A stretch of 64,000 nucleotides of DNA from NCBI RefSeq assembly GCF_043195135.1, contig NZ_JBAFWP010000002.1; one strand, written 5' to 3'. Shown here piece after piece: positions 16,476 through 24,707 of this stretch; position 1 is the stretch's first letter; each line of letters starts with the position of its first letter. The DNA comes from NCEH01 sp043195135 (lineage in GTDB: Bacteria > Pseudomonadota > Alphaproteobacteria > Rhizobiales > Xanthobacteraceae). The notes under the pieces are model-generated. The model made no database searches, was not told the origin of the DNA, and saw nothing but the letters and a program-made list of their open reading frames with translations. Both the position numbers and the translations under genes were made by a program.

Positions 16476-17630
16476 ATGGACGATGCCACCCTATCAGCCC
16501 CGCGCAGCCGCAAGAAGCCCGCCGCGCCGGCGGCCCCCGCGAAAGTGACCCGCGAAAAAGCAACGGGTGAAAAGGCGACGGGCGCCGTCGCCGCCGCCCT
16601 GCTCCCCTGGTACGACCGCCACCGCCGCCGCCTGCCCTGGCGCGCGGAAGGCGGGCGCCTCGGCGATCCCTATCATGTGTTCCTCTCCGAGATCATGCTC
16701 CAGCAGACCACGGTGAAGGCCGTGGGGCCTTATTTCACCGCTTTCCTTCTCCGCTGGCCGCGCGTGGCGGATCTTGCGGCGGCGCCGCTGGACGAAGTGC
16801 TCTCGGCCTGGGCGGGGCTCGGCTATTATGCCCGCGCGCGCAATCTGCACGCCTGCGCCAAGGCGGTGGTGGACCGTCACGGCGGCGCCTTTCCCGCGGA
16901 TGAGGCCGCGCTGCTCGACCTGCCCGGCATCGGCCCCTATACGGCGGCGGCCATCGCCGCGATCGCGTTCGATCTTCCGGCAAGCCCGGTGGACGGCAAT
17001 ATCGAGCGGGTGGTGAGCCGGCTTTATGCGGTGGATGAGCCCTTGCCGAAATCCAAGCCGCGCATCAAGGCGCTCGCCGCCGCGCTGACGCCGCACGACC
17101 GGCCGGGCGATTTCGCGCAGGGCATGATGGACCTCGGCGCCACCATCTGCACCCCGCGTTCCCCCGCCTGCGTGCTGTGTCCGCTCTCCGTGCCCTGTCT
17201 CGGGCGGGCGGCGGGCGATCCCGCGCGCTATCCCGTCAAGGCGGCGAAGGCCGAGAAGCCGGCGCGGGCCGGCATCGCCTTTCTCGCCGTGCGCGCCGAT
17301 GGCGCGGTGCTGCTGCGCACCCGGCCGGAAAAGGGCCTGCTGGCGCAGATGACCGAGGTGCCGTCCACGCCTTGGACCGCCGGCGTGCCTTCGCCCGGCG
17401 ATCATGCGCCGCTTTCCGCCGGGGCCAAGGGCTGGCGGGCCCTGCCGGGGCGGGTGAGCCATGTGTTCACCCATTTCGCCCTGGAGCTGGAGGTGTGGCG
17501 CGCCGATCTGCCGGCCGCCACCCTCGCGCCCACCGGCCATCGCTGGGTGCAGCCGGCGGATTTCGCCCGCGAGGCGCTGCCGAGCGTGATGCGCAAGGTG
17601 CTGGCGCACGCGCGCATACCGGGGGCGTGA
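16476..17630 (+). CDS. mutY: A/G-specific adenine DNA glycosylase MutY
   Basis: MutY removes adenine mispaired with 8-oxoguanine, preventing G:C to T:A changes. The 384-residue protein has the catalytic SEIMLQQTTV (Glu near residue 70), the helix-hairpin-helix LLDLPGIGPYTAAAIAAIAF near 155, the catalytic-Asp VDGNIERVVSRL near 185, and a 4Fe-4S loop with C-x6-C-x2-C-x5-C spacing (CTPRSPACVLCPLSVPC) near 235-250. A C-terminal NUDIX-like domain (GLLAQMTEVPSTPW, then HVFTHFALELEVW) recognises 8-oxoguanine. ATG 16476 is preferred over an earlier in-frame ATG at 16422, which would run into the intergenic divergent region; the added N-terminus is Lys/Ala-rich and not conserved. Confidence 0.93.
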   Translation: MDDATLSAPRSRKKPAAPAAPAKVTREKATGEKATGAVAAALLPWYDRHRRRLPWRAEGGRLGDPYHVFLSEIMLQQTTVKAVGPYFTAFLLRWPRVADLAAAPLDEVLSAWAGLGYYARARNLHACAKAVVDRHGGAFPADEAALLDLPGIGPYTAAAIAAIAFDLPASPVDGNIERVVSRLYAVDEPLPKSKPRIKALAAALTPHDRPGDFAQGMMDLGATICTPRSPACVLCPLSVPCLGRAAGDPARYPVKAAKAEKPARAGIAFLAVRADGAVLLRTRPEKGLLAQMTEVPSTPWTAGVPSPGDHAPLSAGAKGWRALPGRVSHVFTHFALELEVWRADLPAATLAPTGHRWVQPADFAREALPSVMRKVLAHARIPGA

Positions 17631-17766
17631 GGGCAAATTCTCCGGCCGGCATCTGACAAGGGAGGCGGCGGACCACCCCCGTCTCGCGCCGTCCCGCGCA
17701 CCCCCGCCGAAATCCGCATTGCCGCCGACGCGCGTTCGCGCCATAGGATCGCGCAAGGCAAACTCC

Positions 17767-18789
17767 ATGGCGGTGGGCATGCGCGATGACCGACCCCGCT
17801 TTCCCTCGCGCCCCGTGGCGGGAGGTGGAGGCGACGCGCCGGCAGAATTCAGCATCGATCTGAGCGCCGCCGTGGTCGCGGTGACGGCGGAGGAGCCGCG
17901 CGTGCTCGCGCTGCGCGTGGGCGACCGGCCGGCGCTCCCCTCCGGCCCGCTGGAAGAACATCACCGCACGCTGGAAGGCGGCCTGCGCAGCTGGGTGGAG
18001 CGGCAGACCCACCAGCAGCTCAATTATGTCGAGCAGCTCTACACCTTCGGCGATCTCGACCGGCACGACGGCGGCGCGGCCCGTGCGCTCTCCGTGGCCT
18101 ATCTCGCTTTGGTGCGCGAGGCGCGGCCGGCGGGCGAGATGGCGGCGGCCTGGCTCGGCTGGTACGCCTGCTTCCCCTGGGAGGATTGGCGCGGCGGCCG
18201 CCCGGCCGTGCTCGACCGCATCGGCGCGGGCCTGGAAGCCTGGGCCTGCGCGGCGCCCGACGCGCGCACCGCCGAGGTGCGCCGCCGCCGCCGCGTGCTC
18301 GCCTTCGGCCAGGACGGGGCGGAAGAGACCTCCTGGAACGACGAACGCGTGCTGGAGCGCTACGAATTGCTCTATGAAGCGGGCCTCGTCGCGGAAGCCG
18401 CAGCAGAGGACGGGGCGCCGGCCGCGCCCGAGGCGCTTCCCGGCCAGCCGCTGCTCGGCCAGCCCATGGCGCTCGACCATCGGCGCATCCTCGCCACCGC
18501 CATCAGCCGCCTGCGCGGCAAGATCAAGTATCGCCCCGTGGTGTTCGAGCTGATGCCGCCCGCCTTCACCTTGCTGCAATTGCAGAAGGCGGTGGAGGCG
18601 CTCTCCGGCATGCTGCTGCACAAGCAGAATTTCCGCCGCCTGGTGGAAAGCCAGGGCCTGGTGGAGGAAACCGGCGAGACCACCAGCGGCACCGGCGGCC
18701 GCCCGGCGCGCCTCGTGCGGTTCCGCCGCGACGTGCTGCTGGAGCGCCCGGCCCCCGGCGTGCGGCCGCAGGGCGCGCGGCGCGGATAG
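17767..18789 (+). CDS. nadQ: NadQ-like regulator of NAD synthesis (COG4111, NrtR-related)
   Basis: A 340-residue protein with a degenerate NUDIX-like N-terminal domain (FSIDLSAAVVAVTAEEPRVLALRVG, then a GGLRSWVERQTHQQLNYVEQLYTFGD segment resembling a NUDIX box without its catalytic glutamates). The C-terminal winged helix reads MPPAFTLLQLQKAVEALSGMLLHKQNFRRLVES, then TTSGTGGRPARLVRF. This is the layout of the alphaproteobacterial NadQ family, reported from comparative genomics as a repressor of nadABC. nadABC is in this window with two matching inverted repeats in front. The gene lies between mutY and ccrM. Alternative ATGs at 17719 and 17779 are possible. The identity as NadQ rests on family recognition without alignment. 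Confidence 0.72.
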   Translation: MAVGMRDDRPRFPSRPVAGGGGDAPAEFSIDLSAAVVAVTAEEPRVLALRVGDRPALPSGPLEEHHRTLEGGLRSWVERQTHQQLNYVEQLYTFGDLDRHDGGAARALSVAYLALVREARPAGEMAAAWLGWYACFPWEDWRGGRPAVLDRIGAGLEAWACAAPDARTAEVRRRRRVLAFGQDGAEETSWNDERVLERYELLYEAGLVAEAAAEDGAPAAPEALPGQPLLGQPMALDHRRILATAISRLRGKIKYRPVVFELMPPAFTLLQLQKAVEALSGMLLHKQNFRRLVESQGLVEETGETTSGTGGRPARLVRFRRDVLLERPAPGVRPQGARRG

Positions 18790-18820
18790 CGGCGCAATCC
18801 GGGCGAAAAAACCCTCCTGC

Positions 18821-18835
18821 TTTACCTGCCCTTAA
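18821..18835. promoter_or_regulatory. Candidate CtrA box upstream of ccrM
   Basis: TTTA, seven bases, then TTAA (18821-18824 and 18832-18835) matches the CtrA consensus TTAA-N7-TTAA with one mismatch, 51 bp before the ccrM start codon. In Caulobacter ccrM is activated by CtrA, so both motif and position are meaningful. Confidence 0.5.
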
Positions 18836-18886
18836 GTCCGGCCCGCGACACTGCCCCCATCGTAAGCGTTGCGTATGGGTTGCGTC

Positions 18887-20056
18887 ATGAATGTGGTGCG
18901 TAAAGGGGCGCCCCGAGGGGCGCCCCGTCTGTCCCGGGCGGCCCTCGCGGCGGTGGATCTGGAGCTGGACCGGGTGCTGGTGGGCGATTGCATCGCCGCG
19001 ATGAACGCCCTGCCGGCCAACAGCGTCGATCTCGTGTTCGCCGACCCGCCCTATAATCTCCAGCTCCAGGGCGAGCTGAAGCGCCCCGACGAAAGCCGCG
19101 TGGACGCGGTGAACGACGATTGGGACCAGTTCGAGAGCTTCGCCGCCTATGACGCCTTCACCAAGGCGTGGCTTTCGGCCGCGCGGCGGGTGCTGAAGCC
19201 GTCCGGCACGCTGTGGGTGATCGGCTCCTACCACAACATCTTCCGCGTCGGCGCGACGATGCAGGATCTCGGCTTCTGGATCCTCAACGACGTGATCTGG
19301 CGCAAGACCAATCCCATGCCGAATTTCCGCGGCCGCCGCTTCACCAATGCCCATGAGACGCTGATCTGGGCCGCGCGCGATGCGGACGCCCGCAATTACG
19401 TGTTCAATTACGAGGCGCTCAAGGGCGGCAACGAGGATACGCAGGTGCGGTCCGACTGGCTGTTTCCCCTGTGCACCGGCCCCGAGCGGCTGAAGGACGA
19501 GACCGGCCGCAAGACCCATCCCACCCAGAAGCCGGAAGCGCTTCTCGCGCGCATCCTGCTCGCGGCCTCGCGGCCCGGCGACGTGGTGCTGGACCCGTTC
19601 CTCGGCTCGGGCACCTCGGCGGCGGTGGCCAAGCGCCTTCGCCGGCATTATCTCGGCATCGAGCGCGACACGACTTATGCGGCGGCGGCGGAAAAGCGCA
19701 TCGCCGGCGTGACACCGCTGCCGGAGTCCGCGCTCGCCGCCCCGCCGAGCGCGCGCGAAGCGCCCCGCGTCGCCTTCTCGGCCCTGGTGGAGCGCGGGCT
19801 GGTGACGCCGGGTGTGGAACTCACCGATTCCAAGGGCAATGTGCGCGCCGTGGTGCGCGCCGATGGCACCATCGCCCTCACCGGCATGGCGGGCGCGCCC
19901 ACCGTGGGCTCGATCCATCGCATGGGCGCGCTCGCCCAGGGGGCGGAGGCCTGCAACGGCTGGACCTTCTGGCATGTGGAGCAGGAAGGCCGCCGCCATC
20001 CCATCGACGTGCTGCGGGCCCGCCTGCGCGCCGAAATGGGCATCCGCTCGGAATAG
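18887..20056 (+). CDS. ccrM: Cell-cycle-regulated GANTC adenine methyltransferase CcrM
   Basis: CcrM methylates the adenine in GANTC late in the cell cycle and couples replication to transcription in alphaproteobacteria. The 389-residue protein shows the beta-class order: the catalytic DPPYNLQLQGEL first (near residue 55), then target-recognition segments (WRKTNPMPNFRGRRFTNAHE), then the SAM-binding DPFLGSGTSAAVAKRL (near 240). The C-terminal domain (residues 285-385: GLVTPGVELTDSKGNV, GSIHRMGALAQGAEACNGW, VLRARLRAEMG) is the DNA-recognition extension specific to CcrM. The start at ATG 18887 is chosen over an ATG 18 bases upstream on length alone. A CtrA-like box precedes it and a strong terminator follows. 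Confidence 0.93.
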   Translation: MNVVRKGAPRGAPRLSRAALAAVDLELDRVLVGDCIAAMNALPANSVDLVFADPPYNLQLQGELKRPDESRVDAVNDDWDQFESFAAYDAFTKAWLSAARRVLKPSGTLWVIGSYHNIFRVGATMQDLGFWILNDVIWRKTNPMPNFRGRRFTNAHETLIWAARDADARNYVFNYEALKGGNEDTQVRSDWLFPLCTGPERLKDETGRKTHPTQKPEALLARILLAASRPGDVVLDPFLGSGTSAAVAKRLRRHYLGIERDTTYAAAAEKRIAGVTPLPESALAAPPSAREAPRVAFSALVERGLVTPGVELTDSKGNVRAVVRADGTIALTGMAGAPTVGSIHRMGALAQGAEACNGWTFWHVEQEGRRHPIDVLRARLRAEMGIRSE

Positions 20057-20096
20057 CCGCCCGCCTCGGCGCCCCGCGAAATGTTACGAAAGACAG

Positions 20097-20130
20097 TCGG
20101 CCCCGGTTCGCCCGGGGCCGATTTGCGTTT
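20097..20130 (+). terminator. Intrinsic terminator of ccrM
   Basis: TCGGCCCCGG (20097-20106), a TTCGC loop and CCGGGGCCGA (20112-20121) form a perfect 10-bp G/C stem followed by TTTGCGTTT. It lies 40 bp after the ccrM stop and also at the end of the convergent SDR gene. Confidence 0.75.
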
Positions 20131-20912
20131 CACACCGGCCCGCCCATCTCCTCCAGCGCGCCGAGGGATTCCGGCAGGATCTGCCCGCCGTCCACCACCA
20201 TGCCCTGGCCGGTGATGTAGCCGGCTTCCTCGGACGCGAAGAACAAGGCGGCATTGGCGATGTCGTCCACGCTGCCGAGCCGCTTGAAGGGAATGGAGGA
20301 TTCCATTTTCGCAATATAGTCCGGCCCGAGCCCGTCGAGGCCCTCGGTGCGGATGTTGCCGGGCATCACCGCATTCATCGTGATGCCCCAGGGCGCCAGC
20401 TCGATGGAGGCCGTGCGCATGAAGCCCAGCTGCGCCGCCTTGGAGGCGCCATAGTGCGCCCAGCCGGGATAGCCGGTGATCGGCCCGGTGATGGAGGAGG
20501 TGAGCACGATGCGCCCCCATTTCCTGGCCTTCATGTGCGGCAGAACGGCGGACACCGACAGGAACGTGCCCTTCACATTGGTGTCCATGACGAGGTCGAA
20601 ATCCTCGCCCGTCATCACGTCCAGCTTGGCGGCGGGGAAGATGCCCGCGTTGGCGCACAGAACGTCGATGCTGCCATAGCGCTCCAGGGCGGCGGCGGCG
20701 AAGGCGCGGCAGTCCTCCGCCTTGGTGACGTCGGCGGCGAAGGCCGAGGCATGGGCGCCGATTTCGGTGGCGACGGATGTGGCTTCTTCCAACTTCCGCG
20801 ACACCACAAGCACATTCAGCCCGGCCGCGCCGAAGCGTTTCGCGATGCCGCGCCCGATGCCCTTGCTGGCGCCGGTGACGATGACGGTACGCCCTGCGAG
20901 CGCTTTGAACAT
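20130..20912 (-). CDS. Short-chain dehydrogenase/reductase, FabG-like
   Basis: A 260-residue classical SDR. The cofactor motif TGASKGIGRGIA lies near residue 13, the NAG motif CANAGIFPA near 85, and the active-site Ser-Tyr-Lys in SSITGPITGYPGWAHYGASKAA near 140-160. It ends with the typical ITGQGMVVDGGQILPE. A basic residue after the first strand (VVSRKLEE) favours NADP(H). The substrate is not predictable; the family includes 3-oxoacyl-ACP reductases and secondary alcohol dehydrogenases. AGGAG precedes ATG 20912. Its upstream region contains copy 1 of the duplicated leader element (20987-21099). Confidence 0.88.
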   Translation of the reverse strand: MFKALAGRTVIVTGASKGIGRGIAKRFGAAGLNVLVVSRKLEEATSVATEIGAHASAFAADVTKAEDCRAFAAAALERYGSIDVLCANAGIFPAAKLDVMTGEDFDLVMDTNVKGTFLSVSAVLPHMKARKWGRIVLTSSITGPITGYPGWAHYGASKAAQLGFMRTASIELAPWGITMNAVMPGNIRTEGLDGLGPDYIAKMESSIPFKRLGSVDDIANAALFFASEEAGYITGQGMVVDGGQILPESLGALEEMGGPV

Positions 20913-20986
20913 GCGCTTCTCCTCATGATCTGGAAGGTTTTCAACGCGACGGGTGGGGGATGACGCACGCGCGGCGGGCGCTTCGT

Positions 20987-21099
20987 CCCGCGATGCGACG
21001 CGCAGAATGCGGTGCAAAAAAACTGTTGTAAAGCCCACGAGTCGCAGATCGGCTTCCAACATAGTTCAACATTAAGTCCAACATTTTTCCGGTACCGCG
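20987..21099 (-). repeat. Duplicated leader element, copy 1 (upstream of the SDR gene)
   Basis: About 113 bp that recur at 23030-23141 in the same orientation. The central 45 bases (from GCAGAATGCGGTGC to CACGAGTCGCAG) differ only by one A in a poly-A run. Read on the minus strand, the 5' part carries three TGTTG-starting units at spacings of 12 and 10 bases (TGTTGGACTTAA, TGTTGAACTA, TGTTGG). Both copies precede a minus-strand gene, so a shared promoter or operator is likely. Confidence 0.8.
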
Positions 21100-21160
21100 G
21101 CCCCGCCTCGCTCGGCGCCTGCGGGAGCGCGGCGCCGTCGGGGGGCGGGGCGCAGCGCCC

Positions 21161-22885
21161 TCAGGCCGGGGTGACTGCCGCTGTCTCGGGCGAAAGAGGG
21201 GAGGTCGCTCCGTGCGCGGCGGAAGGCAGCGCCGTGTCCCGTGCCATGAGGCCCCGCGCCCTGCGCACCCGCGCCCCGAGAGCCGCGATCAAGCCAAGTG
21301 AAAATGCGATGATTTCGGGCTCCACCGCGATGCGGAAGCGCATGTTCTCGTTCACCTCCACGGCATTGAAAAAGATCGCGCCATAGGTGACCACCGCGAG
21401 CAGCACCATCAGCTTCGCATCGAAGATGCCGGGGCGCCGTCGCCACCGGAGCGCGAGGTCCGCGACCAGGGCCAGCGGCGTGACGAAGTGGAGAATGAAG
21501 AAGAAGACCGTGTCGAAGGGCAGCAGGCGGATCGCCGGAAGGAAAATCGGGCTCAGGATGTGGTTTTGAAGTGTGCCCGTGTTGAGCCAGGGGGTCTGCG
21601 GGCGCCAATCGAAGGTCAGGTCGGCAATGCTGGCGAGCGGAGGTTCCAGGAACAGGGGGCCGCCGACAAATGCGCCGTAACCCAGGATGGGTTCCCAATA
21701 TATGCGATAGGCCCGCAAGAATTTATTCACCAGCAGCGGGCCGAGAATGTCGAGATTTGCCCCGATCGCCTTCAGATACTCCACCGACAGCATTTGAATG
21801 GCGATGGAATTGACGGCGCGGTTGGTGCCGCGCAGGTCCGCATCGATTCGGGCCTGCCGCTGCCGCACCGCGTCGGGCACAAAGGACAGCACGACCGGCG
21901 GAACCCATTCGACCACGCCTTTTTCCTGCATCACCCGCACGAACCACTCCGCGCTCGGGCTGCCGGGCTTTGCCACCGCGTCGGTGAAGCGTTTGACATC
22001 CGCGTCGGTCTGAAACAGCCCGTGCATTATGCTGATGCCCCCCCAGGTGGACGCGGTGGGGCTGAGATAGCCGTAGACGGCATAGGTCTTCAGCGCCCAT
22101 CCGCCTTGCAGCAGGATCACCGGAGCGAGGAAGACCAGCATGGCGCGCAGGCCGCGGTTCCAGGCCAGGACGGCGGCGATCGGCAGGGAGATGAAGGACA
22201 GGGACGAGCGTGTGAGGATGGCCAGCGCCGTGTACAGCCCCGCCAGGAGGATGAAGCTGCGCGACCCGCGGCCCGCCGCGGGTGTGTCGAAGGCGACGCA
22301 GGCGAAATAACTCGCCAGCAAGGTCAGGAGCATGCCCAGCGTTTCATAAAACAGCTGGCCGAAGGCGTGCACCTCCATCACCAGCAGGTCCGTGGAACAG
22401 CCGAACACAAGCGCCATGCCCGCGCTCACCAGCAGGCCGCACCGCAGCCGCGCCATGAGAAGAAAGAGCACCACCGCGCTGGCACTGCCGATCGCGGCCT
22501 GCACCACATAGAGCCAGCGCGCAACGCCCGCCGGCCACTCCGCCAGAGTCACGATCGCGCCGAAGATGACGTGCGGAAGCGGCGGCGTCTGCTGGAGATA
22601 CCAGAGCGTCTTCAGGAACTCGAACCGGAACCCGTCGCGGCGCATCAGCTGCATCGTCACCCGGGAGGGGTTGGCTTCAGCCGACTGGTCCAGCGCCGCG
22701 CCCAGGGTGATGGCCAGAAAAAGACGCTGCGCCAGGATCACGGCGAGGATCGCCACCGCGCAGGCGAGGCGCGGATGGGCGCGCACGCCGGCGATGAGGC
22801 GCGCGGCGAAGGCGGGTCTTCGCCTGGCCCGGTCGTCTTCGCTCCGGCTGATGCGCGCGGCGCTGTGCTCAGGCTGGCCAGTCAT
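21161..22885 (-). CDS. Polytopic membrane protein, GT-C/PMT-like fold (hypothetical)
   Basis: A 574-residue integral membrane protein with about a dozen hydrophobic segments. The first membrane helix ends near a large periplasmic loop (ALDQSAEANPSRVTMQLMRRDGFRFEFLKTLWYLQQTPPLPH), and a second large loop lies near residues 310-420. This arrangement resembles GT-C glycosyltransferases that use lipid-linked sugars, but a clear catalytic DE/DD pair in the first loop is not obvious, so the family is uncertain. ATG 22885 is chosen; further upstream the frame runs into the duplicated leader element. The upstream region shares that element with the SDR gene, hinting at co-regulation. Confidence 0.6.
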   Translation of the reverse strand: MTGQPEHSAARISRSEDDRARRRPAFAARLIAGVRAHPRLACAVAILAVILAQRLFLAITLGAALDQSAEANPSRVTMQLMRRDGFRFEFLKTLWYLQQTPPLPHVIFGAIVTLAEWPAGVARWLYVVQAAIGSASAVVLFLLMARLRCGLLVSAGMALVFGCSTDLLVMEVHAFGQLFYETLGMLLTLLASYFACVAFDTPAAGRGSRSFILLAGLYTALAILTRSSLSFISLPIAAVLAWNRGLRAMLVFLAPVILLQGGWALKTYAVYGYLSPTASTWGGISIMHGLFQTDADVKRFTDAVAKPGSPSAEWFVRVMQEKGVVEWVPPVVLSFVPDAVRQRQARIDADLRGTNRAVNSIAIQMLSVEYLKAIGANLDILGPLLVNKFLRAYRIYWEPILGYGAFVGGPLFLEPPLASIADLTFDWRPQTPWLNTGTLQNHILSPIFLPAIRLLPFDTVFFFILHFVTPLALVADLALRWRRRPGIFDAKLMVLLAVVTYGAIFFNAVEVNENMRFRIAVEPEIIAFSLGLIAALGARVRRARGLMARDTALPSAAHGATSPLSPETAAVTPA

Positions 22886-23262
22886 CTTGAACGTTCGCTC
22901 CGGTCGAACCTCGCTCAAGGCCGGCGCTGCGCGCGACCGCCGCGCAGGGCCCCGCAAGCGCGGGAAGCGCGGCAGTTTAATAAAACACGGCGGTGTGGGA
23001 AGGCGGAAAGCGGCAGGGCGCTGCCTCCTCCCGCGGTGCGAAACGCAGAATGCGGTGCAAAAAACTGTTGTAAAGCCCACGAGTCGCAGCTTAACATCCA
23101 ACATAGTTCAACAGAAAGTCCAACATTCCTCCGGCGCCGCGTGTCAAAGCGATGACCTGCCCTCCGACCCCTCGGACGGCAATGGCGGCGCTGTGCCGGA
23201 AGACTGGCGGGCCGAGATTGGACGCGAAATCAGAACCACCAGACCATTCCAGGGGATCGACA
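22886..23262. other. Intergenic region containing leader-element copy 2
   Basis: A 377-bp gap between divergent genes. The 112-bp duplicated element occupies 23030-23141. The remaining DNA shows no gene; AGGGGATCGACA in front of 23263 is the ribosome-binding region of the next gene. Confidence 0.6.
23030..23141 (-). repeat. Duplicated leader element, copy 2 (upstream of the membrane protein gene)
   Basis: This is the second copy of the element at 20987-21099, with the same order of parts: the 45-base block, a variable 8-base stretch, then the three TGTTG units at 10- and 12-base spacing. It sits 145 bp before the start codon of the GT-C-like membrane protein. Confidence 0.8.
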
Positions 23263-24411
23263 ATGACCATTTCCAGACGCTCCGTGCTCAAGGGCATGGC
23301 GGCCGGCGGCCTCGCGATGGCGGGCGGCCCGTTCGCCATGACCGGGTCCGCCTTCGCGGCGCGCGAGAAGGAACTGAACATCCTGTGCTGGGAGGGCTAC
23401 AATTCGGCCCAGGTGCTGGACCCGTTCCGCAAGAAGACCGGCGCCACGGTGAAGGCGGAAAGCCTCACCAATGATCCCACCATGATCAACCGCCTGCGCG
23501 CCGGCGAGATCAATGTGTGGGACCTGATCAACGTCAACAATCCCTGGGCCCGCAAGGTGATGTGGCCCGAGAAGCTGATCAAGCCGCTGCCCAAGGACGA
23601 GTTCGAGCCGTTCTTCGCGAAGATGCTCCCCATGTTCAAATGGCCTTATAAATGGGCCATGAGCGATGACGGCAAGGAATTGCTCGGCTCGATCCAGCGG
23701 TTCGGACCCTATTCCTTCGTGGTGAACACGAAGAAGATCGACCGCAAGACCGCCGAGACCACGGGCTGGGACCTGTTCAACGATCCCAAGCTGTCGGGCA
23801 AGTACGGCATCCTGGAATCCGACGACTGGAACGTGTTCAACATCTTCCTGGTGGCCGGCATCGACCCGTTCAAGGTCCATACGCCGGAGGAGCTTGCCAA
23901 GTTCGAGGAGACCGCGAAGAAGGTGTTCAAGGGCGCCAAGCTGATCGGCGACATCGCCACCATGAACCAGGCGCTGGTCTCCGGCGAAATCGACCTGCAC
24001 CTGACCGGCGGCACCTATTCGGTTTCGGCGGCGCGTGCCGACGGCTATCCCGAGCTGCGCGGCATCACCCCGCTCAAGGGCCCGCTGCCCGGCGGCAAGG
24101 GTGGCGTCTCGTGGATCGAGGTGACGTCCACGGTCAACAATCCCAACCCCACCCCGCTGGCGGTGGAATTCCTGAAATATGTGCAGGCGCCGGAAATCGC
24201 CCACACGGTCGCGTTCGCGGAAGGCACGTTCAACCCGGTCGCCCAGATGGGCAATCCGGACTGCTTCAAGCTGTTCACCAAGAAGGAACTGGACGCGATC
24301 CAGTGGGACAGCCTGGATGAGGAAATGGACCGCTCGGTCGAGTACGACATCGTGCCCGACTACGAGAAGGCGCTCGATCTCATGAACGCCGCCAAGCGCG
24401 TGCGGGGGTAG
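23263..24411 (+). CDS. Spermidine/putrescine-type ABC transporter substrate-binding protein (PotD/PotF-like)
   Basis: A 382-residue periplasmic binding protein. SRRSVLKGMAAGGLAMAGG is a twin-arginine (Tat) signal, with cleavage after AFA near residue 30. The mature protein starts KELNILCWEGYNSAQVLDPF, the characteristic opening of the PotD/F group. Later landmarks are IDLHLTGGTYSV and GGVSWIEVTSTVNNP. Members bind polyamines, opines or other amino compounds. ATG 23263 has AGGGGA upstream. A pair of inverted palindromic repeats lies between this gene and the ATPase gene and may keep the binding protein in excess. Confidence 0.9.
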   Translation: MTISRRSVLKGMAAGGLAMAGGPFAMTGSAFAAREKELNILCWEGYNSAQVLDPFRKKTGATVKAESLTNDPTMINRLRAGEINVWDLINVNNPWARKVMWPEKLIKPLPKDEFEPFFAKMLPMFKWPYKWAMSDDGKELLGSIQRFGPYSFVVNTKKIDRKTAETTGWDLFNDPKLSGKYGILESDDWNVFNIFLVAGIDPFKVHTPEELAKFEETAKKVFKGAKLIGDIATMNQALVSGEIDLHLTGGTYSVSAARADGYPELRGITPLKGPLPGGKGGVSWIEVTSTVNNPNPTPLAVEFLKYVQAPEIAHTVAFAEGTFNPVAQMGNPDCFKLFTKKELDAIQWDSLDEEMDRSVEYDIVPDYEKALDLMNAAKRVRG

Positions 24412-24707
24412 GGGCTTCACGCCCTTTCGGGCCCGTGCCCGGTGCCTTCCTCTCCCTGGCCCTCACCGGCAATCCCCCTTCCCTAGCCGCCGTCCCCCTC
24501 CCCAACCTCCCCCGCAAGCGGGAGAGGGGACAGGGGAGAGGGGAGAGGTGGGAAGGGGCGGGGGTGGGAAAGGGAATGGCGCCCTCAAAAAGCGCCGATG
24601 CGCTCCCTCTCCCGCGTGCGGGGGAGGGGTGGGGCGGGGGCCCGTAGGGCGCATGAGCCCCCGCCCGACTTTCACCCGCTTTGCCTTTTCGCCTGTCGAG
24701 ACCCGCG
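24412..24707. repeat. Intergenic region with two inverted REP-like elements
   Basis: The gap between the SBP and ATPase genes holds CCTCCCCCGCAAGCGGGAGA (24506-24525) and, inverted relative to it, CCCTCTCCCGCGTGCGGGGG (24605-24624), separated by purine-rich DNA. Each is itself palindromic, and together they can form a longer stem. This arrangement resembles BIME pairs of enterobacteria, which protect or attenuate operon mRNA. Confidence 0.6.

Noticed and set aside
21060..21090. Short spaced repeats that could suggest a CRISPR array
   Set aside because: There are only three 5-6 base units at 10-12 base spacing, no spacers of 30 bases and no cas genes; they are better read as binding-site repeats.
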